This document shows, piece by piece, positions 28,559 to 41,032 of a DNA stretch of 64,000 bases (within the stretch, counting starts at the first letter, position 1; each line of letters opens with the position of its first letter). The position numbers were made by a program, and so were the translations under genes. Under the pieces are notes generated by a model that had not been told where the DNA came from, did no database searches, and saw nothing but the letters and a program-made list of their open reading frames with translations. This stretch comes from Pandoraea anapnoica (GTDB taxonomy: Bacteria; Pseudomonadota; Gammaproteobacteria; Burkholderiales; Burkholderiaceae): the NCBI RefSeq assembly GCF_902459765.1, contig NZ_CABPSP010000005.1:287265-351264 (forward strand), read 5' to 3'.

Positions 28559-29032
28559 CTAACTACCTTCCGTCTTGTCGTCGGACGCGCGGCGCTTGCG
28601 GGCAGCTTTCTCAGCTGCGTCGAAGAGCTGCGCGAACTCGGTCTGGCACAGTGTGTTCAACACTGGCGCAGCGGCCGCCGTATACGTCCCCTTGTCGAAT
28701 CGCCGGGTCAGTCGCAGTACGAAGTCCCAGCCGGCCAGCGCCTCACGACGCTGACGGAACATCTCGCGAGCCTGACGTTTGATCAGATTGCGAGTGACCG
28801 CGCGCGGTGCATGCTTCTTACCGACGACAATGCCGATGCGGCCTTCATGAGGCGTGGCATCGGCAGGGGTGTCCGGCGCTTCTTCGCGCCAGCGCATATA
28901 CAACACGAAGTGCGCGCTGCGACGCAGAGGGCGCAAACTAAAAACGGATGAAAACTCATCCGTTTTGAGAAGTCGCGCGGCTTTGGGAAACCCCAGTGCC
29001 GGGACTTCGCGCCTTGCGGATTTAACGCGCAA
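28559..29032 (-). CDS. rnpA: Ribonuclease P protein component
   Basis: RnpA binds RNase P RNA and helps mature tRNA 5' ends. The family core is FPKAARLLKTDEFSSVF and RIGIVVGKKHAPRAVTRNLIKR (RNR-like motif). There is no in-frame ATG or GTG between the rpmH stop and this core. The only ATG (29119) would put the start inside rpmH. I therefore propose TTG at 29032, with CTG at 28996 as an alternative. The product is about 145-157 residues; the internal insert APDTPADATPHEG is lineage-specific. Confidence 0.9.
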   Translation of the reverse strand: MRVKSARREVPALGFPKAARLLKTDEFSSVFSLRPLRRSAHFVLYMRWREEAPDTPADATPHEGRIGIVVGKKHAPRAVTRNLIKRQAREMFRQRREALAGWDFVLRLTRRFDKGTYTAAAAPVLNTLCQTEFAQLFDAAEKAARKRRASDDKTEGS

Positions 29033-29057
29033 ACCGCGGTACGACCGAGAACCGCGA

Positions 29058-29192
29058 TTAGACGGCCAGGCGCTTACGGCCCTTGGCGCGACGAGCGGCG
29101 ATGACCTTGCGGCCGCCACGGGTCTTCATGCGAACCAGGAAGCCATGGGTGCGCTTGCGGCGCGTCACGGAAGGCTGAAAAGTACGTTTCAT
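29058..29192 (-). CDS. rpmH: 50S ribosomal protein L34
   Basis: A 44-residue basic protein, [18 protein letters not shown] to the C-terminal KGRKRLAV: textbook L34. It starts at 29192 and heads the rpmH-rnpA-yidD-yidC cluster. It is the marker gene next to dnaA in most bacteria. Confidence 0.98.
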   Translation of the reverse strand: MKRTFQPSVTRRKRTHGFLVRMKTRGGRKVIAARRAKGRKRLAV

Positions 29193-30009
29193 GATGCACT
29201 CACTGTGTGAAAAAATTCCCGCGCAGCAGCATCGTAAAACGCCACAAGGACACCGTGAAAACCTGCAAATTCAAGGACTTTCACGCGCGGCCCAGCCGTC
29301 GGGAGTTGGATAGGAATCCGGTTATCTTTCTAACGAACCCGCTATTTAATCGGCTTTTCCGTTGTGTGTCAATAGGTTAGCCATCGCCCCGACGGCATCC
29401 GCACACGATCGGTGCCGTCGTTGTCGCGGAACCGCCAGCCCGTGGGGCTGTGGCTGTGGATAATGGCGGAAATTGTCCGATGCTTCACTTTTTACCGGTG
29501 GATAAATGGGAAATCGTGAAGATGTTCTGGCGGTCGCGGCAAATCGTCGCAATTGCCGGTCATTTGCGCAACCATCCCGCGAAGTCAGACGGGTTAACGC
29601 GGTGCGCCCGCCCGGAGATGCGCGTGCTGTGGGCATTCCTGTGGATAACTCGCTTTGCGGACGCTTTGGCGGTAAAATCCCCCATCAATTTTTTTCCCAG
29701 CAGAGTACCGGTGACGCCGCCATGTGGATAGCGCGCCGGGTTTTGTCGTCTGCGCGCGCCGGAGCGACCGGCAGCACGCGCGAGACCAAGCCCGAGCGCC
29801 GCGCCGTGGTTCGTCGCATGCCGGACGTCTGCAATGCGCCGCTGGTCCGACTCGATCCCGGCCGGTCACCCGTCCCCCAAGCGTTGGCGGACGGATTTCC
29901 GGCTTGGTTTGGCGCGTTCTGCCCCCATATCTGATGTAACGGATAGTGGACGGCAAGAGCGCCAGACGAAGCAGTCGGATGGGCCCCGCGCCACCTGGAT
30001 ACACGCTGC
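29193..30009. promoter_or_regulatory. rpmH-dnaA intergenic region with DnaA boxes
   Basis: This 817-bp divergent spacer has no convincing gene. It carries perfect DnaA boxes on the minus strand at 29455-29463 and 29640-29648 (TGTGGATAA). Single-mismatch forms lie near 29498 (GGTGGATAA) and 29723 (TGTGGATAG). The boxes may autoregulate dnaA, contribute to the origin, or both. The rpmH and dnaA promoters must also lie here; I could not assign -35/-10 boxes with confidence. Confidence 0.6.
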
Positions 30010-31554
30010 ATGAACGACTTCTGGCAACACTGCGCGACCCGTCTCGAACAAGAGCTCACGCCTCAGCAGTTCCGTACCTGGATCAAACCGCTGGCACCGC
30101 TCGATTTCGACGAACAGGCGCGCACGCTCAAGATTGGCGCGCCCAACCGCTTCAAGCTGGATTGGGTGAAGAGCCAATTCTCCGGGCGCATCCAGAGTAT
30201 GGCGTCGGACTATTGGAATGCCCCGATCGAAGTGACGTTCGTCCTCGATCCGAAGGCCGGTTTGCGGGTGCCCTCTTCCACGACGGTGACCCCGCCGTCG
30301 GCACCGAGTGCCGCGCCCGCCCCCGTACCCGCGACTGTGGCGCGGGCCAATCCGACGGCTGCCGCCGCCCACGCGGCCGTGGCCGGCGCGAACGGCAATC
30401 ACGCGGCAGATGCCGCAGCGCTCGACGGCGAACGTCCCGATCTGGAAGCGAGCGAAGCCGAAGCCGTACGTCGCAACTGGCGCGTGACACCGCAGGAACC
30501 CGCACAAGTCGGCGAAGTCGAGTCGATCTACGAGCGCTCGAAGCTCAACCCGGTGCTGACCTTCGACAACTTCGTGACGGGTAAGTCGAACCAGCTCGCC
30601 CGCGCTGCCGCCATTCAGGTGGCGAATAACCCGGGGACTTCGTATAACCCGTTGTTCCTGTACGGTGGCGTCGGTCTGGGTAAGACCCACTTGATCCACG
30701 CCATCGGCAACCAATTGCTGGCCGAGAAGCAGAATCCGCGCATTCGTTACATCCACGCCGAGCAATACGTATCCGACGTGGTGAAGGCGTATCAGCGCAA
30801 GGCATTTGACGAATTTAAGCGCTATTACCATTCGCTCGATCTGCTGCTGATCGACGATATTCAGTTCTTCTCGGGCAAGAGCCGTACGCAGGAAGAATTC
30901 TTCTATGCGTTCGAGGCGCTGATCGCGAATCGTGCGCAGGTGATCATCACGAGCGACACGTATCCGAAGGAAATCACCGGCATCGACGACCGGCTGATTT
31001 CGCGCTTCGATTCGGGGCTGACGGTGGCCATCGAGCCGCCCGAACTCGAAATGCGCGTGGCGATTTTGATCAAGAAGGCGCAGGCCGAAGGCGTGGGATT
31101 GTCGGAGGACGTGGCGTTCTTCGTCGGTAAGCACCTGCGCTCGAACGTCCGTGAACTGGAAGGTGCGCTGCGCAAGATTCTGGCGTACTCGAAGTTCCAC
31201 GGCCGTGAGATCACGATCGAGCTGACGAAGGAAGCGCTGAAGGATCTGTTGACGGTTCAGAATCGTCAGATTTCCGTCGAGAATATTCAGAAGACGGTCG
31301 CCGATTTTTACAATATCAAGGTCGCCGACATGTATTCGAAAAAGCGGCCTGCCAATATTGCACGGCCGCGGCAGATTGCCATGTATCTGGCGAAGGAACT
31401 GACGCAGAAGAGCTTGCCGGAAATCGGCGAACTGTTCGGTGGCCGCGACCATACGACGGTGCTGCACGCGGTACGCAAGATTGCGGAAGAGCGAGGCAAG
31501 GATGCGCAGCTCAATCACGAGTTGCACGTGCTGGAGCAGACGCTCAAGGGGTAA
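30010..31554 (+). CDS. dnaA: Chromosomal replication initiator protein DnaA
   Basis: DnaA binds DnaA boxes, opens the origin and loads the helicase. The 514 residues include domain I ([16 protein letters not shown]) and a long Ala/Pro-rich domain II linker (about residues 85-150). The AAA+ domain has Walker [10 protein letters not shown] (near residue 218) and Walker B LLIDDIQF. Domain IV carries the DnaA-box signature [15 protein letters not shown] near the C-terminus. Divergent from rpmH and followed by dnaN. Confidence 0.99.
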   Translation: MNDFWQHCATRLEQELTPQQFRTWIKPLAPLDFDEQARTLKIGAPNRFKLDWVKSQFSGRIQSMASDYWNAPIEVTFVLDPKAGLRVPSSTTVTPPSAPSAAPAPVPATVARANPTAAAAHAAVAGANGNHAADAAALDGERPDLEASEAEAVRRNWRVTPQEPAQVGEVESIYERSKLNPVLTFDNFVTGKSNQLARAAAIQVANNPGTSYNPLFLYGGVGLGKTHLIHAIGNQLLAEKQNPRIRYIHAEQYVSDVVKAYQRKAFDEFKRYYHSLDLLLIDDIQFFSGKSRTQEEFFYAFEALIANRAQVIITSDTYPKEITGIDDRLISRFDSGLTVAIEPPELEMRVAILIKKAQAEGVGLSEDVAFFVGKHLRSNVRELEGALRKILAYSKFHGREITIELTKEALKDLLTVQNRQISVENIQKTVADFYNIKVADMYSKKRPANIARPRQIAMYLAKELTQKSLPEIGELFGGRDHTTVLHAVRKIAEERGKDAQLNHELHVLEQTLKG

Positions 31555-31599
31555 CGGCCAGCGAAGGCGCAGGGGGACGGGCGGGGTTGCCTGCATCCC

Positions 31600-31608
31600 T
31601 GTGGATAA
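31600..31608 (-). promoter_or_regulatory. DnaA box between dnaA and dnaN
   Basis: A perfect TGTGGATAA (minus-strand TTATCCACA) lies in the 240-bp dnaA-dnaN spacer. It may serve dnaN or dnaA-operon control. Confidence 0.6.
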
Positions 31609-31794
31609 GCTGGGAGCGGTTTGGGGGAAACTGGTGTTTTCGGGCACAATAGCGGATCGGCGCACAATGCGTCCCTGGCTCGTCCACAGCGTTTTCCGCC
31701 CTGTTATCCCATCTGCAAGTGATTGATTGATAAGGGAATCTTCGGGTTTTCAGCAGAAACTGGCACCCGTTAACAGTTACTACGAAGGATAAAT

Positions 31795-32901
31795 ATGCAA
31801 TTGGTCAAAACTCAACGAGACAATCTGCTGCGGCCGCTGCAAATTGTGAGTGGCATCGTCGAGCGTCGCCACACGTTGCCGATTCTGGCCAATTTGCTGA
31901 TTCGCAAGCACGGACAGGACATTTCCTTCCTGTCGACCGACCTTGAGTTGCAGATCACCACGACCGCCGACTGCGGCGCCGGCGCCGATGATGTGGCGAC
32001 GACCGTGGCTGCGCGCAAGCTGCTCGACATCCTGCGCAACATGCCGGACGCTGAAGTGGCGCTCTCGCTGTCGGATAAGCGTCTGACGGTGCAGGCGGGC
32101 AAGAGCCGTTTCCAGTTGCAGACGCTGGCGGCTGAAGATTTCCCGACGGTAGCCGAAGCCAATGACTACGCCGCGAGCTTCGCGCTTCCGCAGCGTGCGT
32201 TCCGCCAACTGTTGGGCATGGTGCATTTTGCGATGGCGCAGCAGGACATCCGTTACTACCTGAACGGTATGTTGCTGGTGGTCGAGGGCGAGAAGATCGA
32301 AGCGGTCGCGACGGACGGTCACCGTCTGGCGTACTGCAATACGACGATTGCCGGTGAGAAGTTTGCGCGTCAGGAAGTGATCATCCCGCGCAAGACGATT
32401 CTCGAGTTGCAGCGTTTGCTCGAAGACATCGACGATCCGGTGCAGATCGACGTGGCGCCGAGCCAGGTCAAGTTCCGTTTCGCGAACGTCGAGCTGGTGT
32501 CGAAGCTGGTCGAGGGCAAATTCCCCGACTTCAACCGGGTGATCCCGAAGGGTTACAACAAGAGCTTCGTGATCAGCCGTGAAGAGCTGCATCGTTCGCT
32601 GCAACGTGCGGCGATCGTCACGTCGGACAAGTTCAAGGGTGTGCGTTTTCTGGTGAGCGAAAACCAGTTGAAGATCAGCGCGAACAACACCGAAAACGAA
32701 GAAGCGCAGGAAGAGATCGAGATCGATTACACGGGCGAGTCGGTGGACATCGGCTTTAACGTGACGTATCTGCTCGACGTGCTGTCGAACCTGAAGGTCG
32801 AGCAAGTGAAGGTGAGCCTCGGCGATGCCAATTCGAGCGCACTGATCACCCTGCCGGACAACGACGAATTCAAATACGTCGTCATGCCGATGCGCATTTG
32901 A
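31795..32901 (+). CDS. dnaN: DNA polymerase III sliding clamp (beta subunit)
   Basis: A 368-residue protein with the three-domain clamp fold: MQLVKTQRDNLLRPLQIVSG at the start, ATDGHRLAYC in the second domain, and the C-terminal YVVMPMRI typical of beta clamps. It forms a ring that tethers polymerase III to DNA. AAGGA lies upstream of the ATG. A GC hairpin (AAGGGGC CGAG GCCCCTT) at about 32939-32957 lies after the stop. Usual order dnaA-dnaN-gyrB. Confidence 0.99.
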   Translation: MQLVKTQRDNLLRPLQIVSGIVERRHTLPILANLLIRKHGQDISFLSTDLELQITTTADCGAGADDVATTVAARKLLDILRNMPDAEVALSLSDKRLTVQAGKSRFQLQTLAAEDFPTVAEANDYAASFALPQRAFRQLLGMVHFAMAQQDIRYYLNGMLLVVEGEKIEAVATDGHRLAYCNTTIAGEKFARQEVIIPRKTILELQRLLEDIDDPVQIDVAPSQVKFRFANVELVSKLVEGKFPDFNRVIPKGYNKSFVISREELHRSLQRAAIVTSDKFKGVRFLVSENQLKISANNTENEEAQEEIEIDYTGESVDIGFNVTYLLDVLSNLKVEQVKVSLGDANSSALITLPDNDEFKYVVMPMRI

Positions 32902-33060
32902 GCGGATATTCCGCCATACGCGCCGTCACACATGCGCGAAGGGGCCGAGCGCCCCTTTGGCGTTTCTAGAGAATTATCCTTTTGCGGGATAAGCGGCCTT
33001 CGGAGCGCCAAAAGCGTGCTGGGGGTGGCAGGTCATGAAGCAGTAATTCGTCAGCAATGA

Positions 33061-35559
<2,499 letters not shown>

Positions 35560-35591
35560 TGATGTCTGTAGCTAGACGCATAACCTGAGAA

Positions 35592-35630
35592 AAAGGGACC
35601 TATAAGTTGAGAAACTTATGGGTCCTTTTT
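35592..35630 (+). terminator. Rho-independent terminator of gyrB
   Basis: A long stem (AAAAGGGACC and TATAAGTT arms around a GAGA loop) is followed by TTTTTG. It is the last recognisable core element before the island. Confidence 0.9.
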
Positions 35631-35910
35631 GTTGATAGATGAGGTCAGTCCCGGAGTTCCACCCGGCAGAACTAACCCAGATTGCGCAGGCGTCGGAAGC
35701 TGTTCAACACCGAACACTCGTCTAGCAACGGCCGCGTCATGCAGCAACGCCGTACCGAACCCGTTGCTACCCCATGGTAATTGTGGGTTGGCAACCACAT
35801 CCCTTCTGACCTTGAGAAATGGTCAAAACGATACGAGTTGGTAGAACAATGTTGCACACACCATTAATTTCATGTCATGATTTGTGTGCCAGCCATTTTC
35901 ACAGACCGAC
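35631..35910. other. Core/island junction without a clear gene
   Basis: About 280 bp. A minus-strand frame (35616-35798) reads like protein (GTALLHDAAVARRVFG) but matches nothing I know and overlaps the terminator. It may be the remnant of a displaced gene. No integrase attachment repeat was found here. Confidence 0.4.
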
Positions 35911-36102
35911 ATGAATAAGCCTTCCAAAATCGACCGCGGCATTCACCGGCAATACCGCCGGCCAATCCTGGTAGTCATAGCGGCGCTGTTCACTTTGAAT
36001 CCGGCGAGTCTCCCGCCAGTGAAGCTGGACATTCACGTTACGGTTGACAGTCGGCCGCAGACATCGGGGGGAAGTTCGGAAAATGAGGGTGGGCGGAAGT
36101 AA
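35911..36102 (+). CDS. Small membrane peptide coupled to the methyltransferase-like gene
   Basis: A 63-residue peptide starting MNKPSKIDRGIHRQYRR. It has one hydrophobic stretch (PILVVIAALFTLNP) and a polar Ser/Gly-rich tail. A GTG nine codons upstream (35884) is an alternative start. Its stop codon TAA overlaps the ATG of the next gene (TAATG), so the two are translationally coupled. No family recognised. The coupling argues that it is real and serves with its neighbour, perhaps as a membrane anchor. Confidence 0.55.
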   Translation: MNKPSKIDRGIHRQYRRPILVVIAALFTLNPASLPPVKLDIHVTVDSRPQTSGGSSENEGGRK

Positions 36103-37730
36103 TGGACATGATTAATCCTTTTCGAGATTTGGTCTCGACCTTAAGCAGTCAGGGCGTGCCAGATGCATATCGCACAGCGCTGTCCCTGCTGGCCGAAACG
36201 CAAGATGGCGACTTTTCACGGTCGAGCCAATTTTCTTTGACAGAGGCCTACTGTGCGCAGACGCTCGAAGCTACGAAAGCCAATCTTGTCGAAGTTCTTG
36301 ATTGGATTTCGCTTTCCGACACGGCAAGGAGGCGGGGGGAGGCGATGCTTACCCCCGACATTGCACAGCTCTTGGCGCACCTCGCAATTGAAGGCAAACA
36401 TTCGCGTGCAATTGTTCTGCAGGACCCGCTTTGCCTTGTAGCGGCGAGGCTGGCAAGTGCCGGTGTACACGTGGAACAGTTTTGCCCAGGCTTTGAGGTT
36501 CCGAAACTGTGCGCTGTAATTGCAAACGCGCCTGCCTGGTCTGTCGTCGAACCGGGGGAGGATGATTCGCAGCCTCATGAGCGTGTGCCGACACCGGGCG
36601 CTGAAGACGGCGTTCTAATTGCGGCCCTCCCGCTCATTCCTGGCGTTTCCGGTGGAGCTCACGCAAAGCAGTTGCCATACGCCGCCAGTGACGATTTGGA
36701 AGTCACGATGCGTCGCTACGGAGCCGCCGTTGCGCGATTTATCGTGCTCGTTCCAAGCTCTATGCTCTATCGAACTGGCAAGGCCGCAGAGTTCCGCCGA
36801 GACCTACTGAACCAAGGACTCGTTGAAGCGGTTCTTGAGCTTCCCAATGGAACAACTCCGCTCGCGACGCACCAGTACTCCATCTTGGTACTCCGCTCAC
36901 CTCGGAGTCGCGCCGTAGGAGAATCGGTTTTCGTCATGAATCTGCCTGAGCGAGAAGCCCCAGCCACGCGTGGTCGCGGCCGGCGGGTGGAAGTCGAGTC
37001 TGGTAGTGCGGTGACGGCACGGATAATTGACAGATGTGCTGATGGCCTGGACACGAGTCGTCTAATTACTTACGGACAGATTCTGGATACGGGCTCTCTT
37101 TTGCCCCGGATGTTGCTCGGCGAAGTTGGAGCGGATGCATGCAACGACAAGGGGCGAGTGGCGCTGCGTGACGTTGCGCGCATTCTTCGCCCCACTGCGT
37201 TGCCTGTAGGAACGAGCAGACCGCGCGTTGCAGTGACCACTGAAGGCATCATCCGAGCGTTCCCCTATGTTCGGTACGTTGAACTAATGGACGACGAGCA
37301 CGCGCCCGCTAAGGCACATGAGGTCGTAATTCACCTTGAAGCTGGAGACATCATTATTGTCGCAAAAGGCACAGTGGGCGAAGTGGGATTAGTCGAGTGG
37401 TCGACGAACGAACCAATACTCTTGCCAAATTCCTGCCTCGTCCTGCGAGCAAATCGCGTGGCTGATGCAAATGCGCTTTATCTCTATTTCAAGAGCCCAG
37501 CGGGCATTGAGCGGCTTCGGTCAATTGTGACGGGTAGTACGGTACGTAACATCCGAATTTCCGACCTCGGTGGTCTTGCTGTACCAAGCGTCTCCGCCCA
37601 GGCCCGTGAGCTCGCCGAAAGCACACTCAAAAACATAAATGAAAAGACAGCCCACATCCAACAATTGGACGAGGAGCGGGCACAATTGCTAGAGAAATCT
37701 CTGGAGGAAATAGCAAAACTAGATAGCTAA
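36102..37730 (+). CDS. Pseudo-methyltransferase/specificity fusion (HsdM-HsdS-like)
   Basis: A 542-residue protein. Residues of about 80-280 follow the layout of an N6-adenine methylase of the HsdM class: LTPDIAQLL mirrors FTPREV, and FRRDLLNQGLVEAVLELP mirrors the region after the catalytic motif. The SAM-binding DPTAGTGG is replaced by LQDPLCLVAA (106-115) and the catalytic NPPF/Y by NAPAW (142-146), so it is probably not an active methylase. Residues of about 385-542 resemble an HsdS half: EAGDIIIVAKGTVGEVGLV, a target-recognition-like domain, and a C-terminal coiled coil (INEKTAHIQQLDEE). It may recognise DNA without modifying it. The hsdMSR operon is convergent downstream. Function unknown. 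Confidence 0.65.
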   Translation: MDMINPFRDLVSTLSSQGVPDAYRTALSLLAETQDGDFSRSSQFSLTEAYCAQTLEATKANLVEVLDWISLSDTARRRGEAMLTPDIAQLLAHLAIEGKHSRAIVLQDPLCLVAARLASAGVHVEQFCPGFEVPKLCAVIANAPAWSVVEPGEDDSQPHERVPTPGAEDGVLIAALPLIPGVSGGAHAKQLPYAASDDLEVTMRRYGAAVARFIVLVPSSMLYRTGKAAEFRRDLLNQGLVEAVLELPNGTTPLATHQYSILVLRSPRSRAVGESVFVMNLPEREAPATRGRGRRVEVESGSAVTARIIDRCADGLDTSRLITYGQILDTGSLLPRMLLGEVGADACNDKGRVALRDVARILRPTALPVGTSRPRVAVTTEGIIRAFPYVRYVELMDDEHAPAKAHEVVIHLEAGDIIIVAKGTVGEVGLVEWSTNEPILLPNSCLVLRANRVADANALYLYFKSPAGIERLRSIVTGSTVRNIRISDLGGLAVPSVSAQARELAESTLKNINEKTAHIQQLDEERAQLLEKSLEEIAKLDS

Positions 37731-37888
37731 AGCAATTTCGGCGTGACATGAAATCAAGCGGGCACACAGCAGAACCGGTCGGCTTGTCGCCGTCATGCCA
37801 ACAATTCTCAGATGCGATGCCTGAGTGCGCGGCGCTCCACTGATGGTGAATGGCCACTCACTCGGCATGTATGACCGTTCACGTCGCG

Positions 37889-40800
37889 TCACGGTGCGGG
37901 CCGGTCAGCGCGTCGTTCTCGAAGCGTCTCGTACAGCTGTGCGGGACCAAGTAACACATCCTTGATGCCATCCTGAATCCTCTGCGACCCGAGTGCCTGG
38001 GTGCTCATCTTGGTATGTGCATCGAACGCGTCAATAATGGCGTCCGTAATAGCTCTCACCAGGTCGGGAGAATTCGAGAACTGCTCCTTGCTGTTGCTGG
38101 CCGCCTGCTGGGCTAACATTTCGTTCTCAAGCAGCTTGCCCTTGATGACGCCGTTGACGTAGACCAACTGGTCGTCATCGGTCAATTCACCGACGAACAG
38201 CCCGTTCACCTTCTGAATAATTTCGTCAAGCAGGGCCTTGTCCTTATCCTGGACAGAGCCCGTACCGACCCCGTCCATCGCAGGCAACTTCGGTGTTTCG
38301 CCCTGCTTCAGGTCGAGTGCACGTTTGCCGGAATTGCGTAGGCTATGATGGGTCAGCACGACCTTCGACAGGTCCACGGTATCGCGCTCGCGTCCGAACT
38401 CCAATAGCGGAATCAAACGCTTGTAAAACAGGAAACGCTTCTCGATGTCCGTATTGCCGTAGTCGAAAATCTGAGACAAGAAGGCGTACAGGCGAACGAA
38501 TACGCTCATGTCACCCTTGAACAGTACCAAGGCATCAAGCGAGTCTTTGGCTGCCTGCTCAGCATCGGCGTTTTTCTGCGCAATCGCCGCGGCACGAGTC
38601 TGTTGGGCGGCCTTGTACTTCGTCAGCAGGCGTTGGGCCACGGGTGCAATGGCGGCACTGAGCTGTTGTTGAGTACCCTGCGGGTCGAGTTCGACCTTTG
38701 CCACCCGGTCCACTTCAAAGTCGTCGTAATGGCCACTGGCGTCCAGCTTGGAGCGCAGGTCATAGACCAGATGCGGGTCGGTTTTCGCTTCCAGCTCGGC
38801 CGTCTTGTAGTACGTCTTGAACGCCTTCAGAATTTCGTCAGCATCGTTGACGAAATCGAGGATGTATGTGGTGTCTTTGCCCGGATGCGCTCGGTTTAGG
38901 CGCGACAGTGTCTGGACAGCCTGGATGCCGCCCAGCATCTTGTCCACGTACATGCCACATAGCAGAGGCTGGTCGAATCCCGTCTGGAATTTATTGGCAA
39001 CCAGAAGCAGTTGGTACTCCGGCTTGGCAAACACTTCCCGAATACCGCGGCCATTCAGGCCCGGGTTCAAGTCTTTGCTTGTTTCGGTGACCGGAGTCGG
39101 ATAGCTTTCTGGGTCGTCGATTTCACCGGAGAATGCGACCAGGACGCCGAGCGGGTAGTTCTGCTGCTGGATATAGGCCCTAATGGCCTTCTGCCAGCGG
39201 ACCGCTTCCTTACGGCTTGCGACCACGACCATCGCCTTCGCTTTGCCGTTTAGCAGCGGCTGGACGTTTTCGCGGTAGTGCTCGACGATAATCCGGACCT
39301 TCTGGCTGATGTTGTACGGATGGAGCCGAACCCACTGCATGATGCCTTTCATGGCCTCACTACGCTCGACCGCCTTCTCGTCGTATTCCTTGCCGTCGTT
39401 CGCCAGCTTGAACGCGAGCTTATAGGTCGTGTAGTTCTTCAGCACGTCGAGAATAAAGCCTTCCTCGATGGCCTGTTGCATGCTGTACACGTGGAACGGT
39501 TCGGGAAGGCCATCGGAGTCCGGCCGGCCGAATAGCTCCAGCGTCTTCGGCTTGGGCGTCGCGGTGAACGCAACGTAGGTCAGCCCCGAACTGCCCGTCC
39601 GCCCAGCCATCTGTGCCGCGAGCAGCGCTTCAGTATCAATTTCGCCACCGTCCTGCAGCTCCGCCCATTCTTCGGCGGACAAAAGCTGCTTGAGCTTGGC
39701 GGCAGCATCGCCTGTCTGCGAGCTGTGTGCTTCGTCGGCAATCACAGCAAAGCGCTTACCTTCGGTGGCGGCCAACAGCTGCACGGCTTTTAATGCGTGA
39801 GGGAACGTTTGGATGGTGCAAACAATGATTTTCTTGCCACCCTTCAGCGCTTGTGAGAGCAGTACGCTTTTGCTGCCATTCTCGTTGGTAATGGCTTCGA
39901 CTACGCCAGTCGTGCGCGAGAAATCGAAAATCGCTTCTTGCAACTGGGCGTCGAGCACGGTGCGGTCTGACACGACGAGTACGCTCTCGAACAGTTTTCT
40001 GTTCTCGGCATCGTGCAGGTCGGCTAGAAAGTGTGCGGTCCACGCAATCGAGTTCGTTTTGCCGGAGCCGGCCGAGTGTTGAATCAAGTAGCGCTGCCCG
40101 GGACCATTCTGCAGAACGTCTGCAACCAGCTGTCGGGTGGCGTCGAGCTGATGGTAGCGAGGGAAGATAACGCTCTTCGGTTGTTTCTTGTCATCGCGCG
40201 TGACGATGAGATAGCGGCCGAGGATTTCGAGCCAGCTCTCCCGCCGCCACACTTCTTCCCACAGGTAGGCTGTTGCATAGCCATTGGGATTCGGCACGTT
40301 GCCGGCGGCGCCCTTGTTGCCGCGGTTGAATGGCAGAAAGTACGTGCTCGTGCCTTCTAACCTCGTCGTCATCTGCACTTCGCTCTGGCTGACGGCAAAA
40401 TGCACCAGCGCGCCGCCGGGGAATCCGAGCAGAGGCTCAATGAGACCGCCCTTCGGATATGGATTGCGGTCGAAGCGGTATTGGTCGACTGCATCTTGGA
40501 CGCTTTGCGTGAAGTCAGACTTCAGTTCAACCGTCGCGACCGGGATGCCGTTGGCAAATAGCACGAGGTCGATGGCGTCGTGCGGATTATTCAGGGAGTG
40601 ACGCACCTGCCGCACGACGCGCAGTCTGTTGGCGGCGTAGAGCTTCTGGATTTCCGGATTCAGGCCTAGTGCAGGCTTGAACTGGATGAGCAAGAGAGGC
40701 TGCTTCAGGCCAAGCATCTCGACACCGCGGCGCAACACATCGAGCGTGCCACGCTCGTTCATGTTCTTGCGGATGCGCTCGGTCAGCACTGTGGCTAGCG

Positions 40801-40999
40801 TCGAGCCATGATTCTTGGTCAGAGTCTGCCACGCATCTGGCTGCGTAAATTCAATCCATGCGAGCAGGTCGGGGACGTAGAGTGCACTGGCCCGGTCGTA
40901 ATTCGGTGTTGCATCACTTCGCTCATGCAGCCAGCCGTGCTGCATCAGATGTTCACAGATGGCTGTCTCGAAATGATGTTCCTGGTGCAGGTTGCTCAT
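37889..40999 (-). CDS. hsdR: Type I restriction enzyme R subunit
   Basis: HsdR is the translocating motor and nuclease of the type I complex, cutting DNA that lacks the host's adenine methylation. The 1,036 residues have an N-terminal PD-(D/E)xK nuclease (IPVATVELKSD near residue 160), and an SF2 motor with Walker A HSAGSGKTNS (near 310), DEAH box ADEAHSSQTG (near 418) and QTLSRLNRAHPGK (motif VI). A helical C-terminal domain binds the M-S core. It is 33 bp downstream of hsdS in a complete operon. Confidence 0.95.
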   Translation of the reverse strand: MSNLHQEHHFETAICEHLMQHGWLHERSDATPNYDRASALYVPDLLAWIEFTQPDAWQTLTKNHGSTLATVLTERIRKNMNERGTLDVLRRGVEMLGLKQPLLLIQFKPALGLNPEIQKLYAANRLRVVRQVRHSLNNPHDAIDLVLFANGIPVATVELKSDFTQSVQDAVDQYRFDRNPYPKGGLIEPLLGFPGGALVHFAVSQSEVQMTTRLEGTSTYFLPFNRGNKGAAGNVPNPNGYATAYLWEEVWRRESWLEILGRYLIVTRDDKKQPKSVIFPRYHQLDATRQLVADVLQNGPGQRYLIQHSAGSGKTNSIAWTAHFLADLHDAENRKLFESVLVVSDRTVLDAQLQEAIFDFSRTTGVVEAITNENGSKSVLLSQALKGGKKIIVCTIQTFPHALKAVQLLAATEGKRFAVIADEAHSSQTGDAAAKLKQLLSAEEWAELQDGGEIDTEALLAAQMAGRTGSSGLTYVAFTATPKPKTLELFGRPDSDGLPEPFHVYSMQQAIEEGFILDVLKNYTTYKLAFKLANDGKEYDEKAVERSEAMKGIMQWVRLHPYNISQKVRIIVEHYRENVQPLLNGKAKAMVVVASRKEAVRWQKAIRAYIQQQNYPLGVLVAFSGEIDDPESYPTPVTETSKDLNPGLNGRGIREVFAKPEYQLLLVANKFQTGFDQPLLCGMYVDKMLGGIQAVQTLSRLNRAHPGKDTTYILDFVNDADEILKAFKTYYKTAELEAKTDPHLVYDLRSKLDASGHYDDFEVDRVAKVELDPQGTQQQLSAAIAPVAQRLLTKYKAAQQTRAAAIAQKNADAEQAAKDSLDALVLFKGDMSVFVRLYAFLSQIFDYGNTDIEKRFLFYKRLIPLLEFGRERDTVDLSKVVLTHHSLRNSGKRALDLKQGETPKLPAMDGVGTGSVQDKDKALLDEIIQKVNGLFVGELTDDDQLVYVNGVIKGKLLENEMLAQQAASNSKEQFSNSPDLVRAITDAIIDAFDAHTKMSTQALGSQRIQDGIKDVLLGPAQLYETLRERRADRPAP

Positions 41000-41032
41000 G
41001 CTATCCCCGAGGCTGCTTCGTTCTTGTCTGTT

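Noticed and set aside
29866-31665. 599-codon minus-strand frame
   Set aside because: Antisense shadow of dnaA with no domain.
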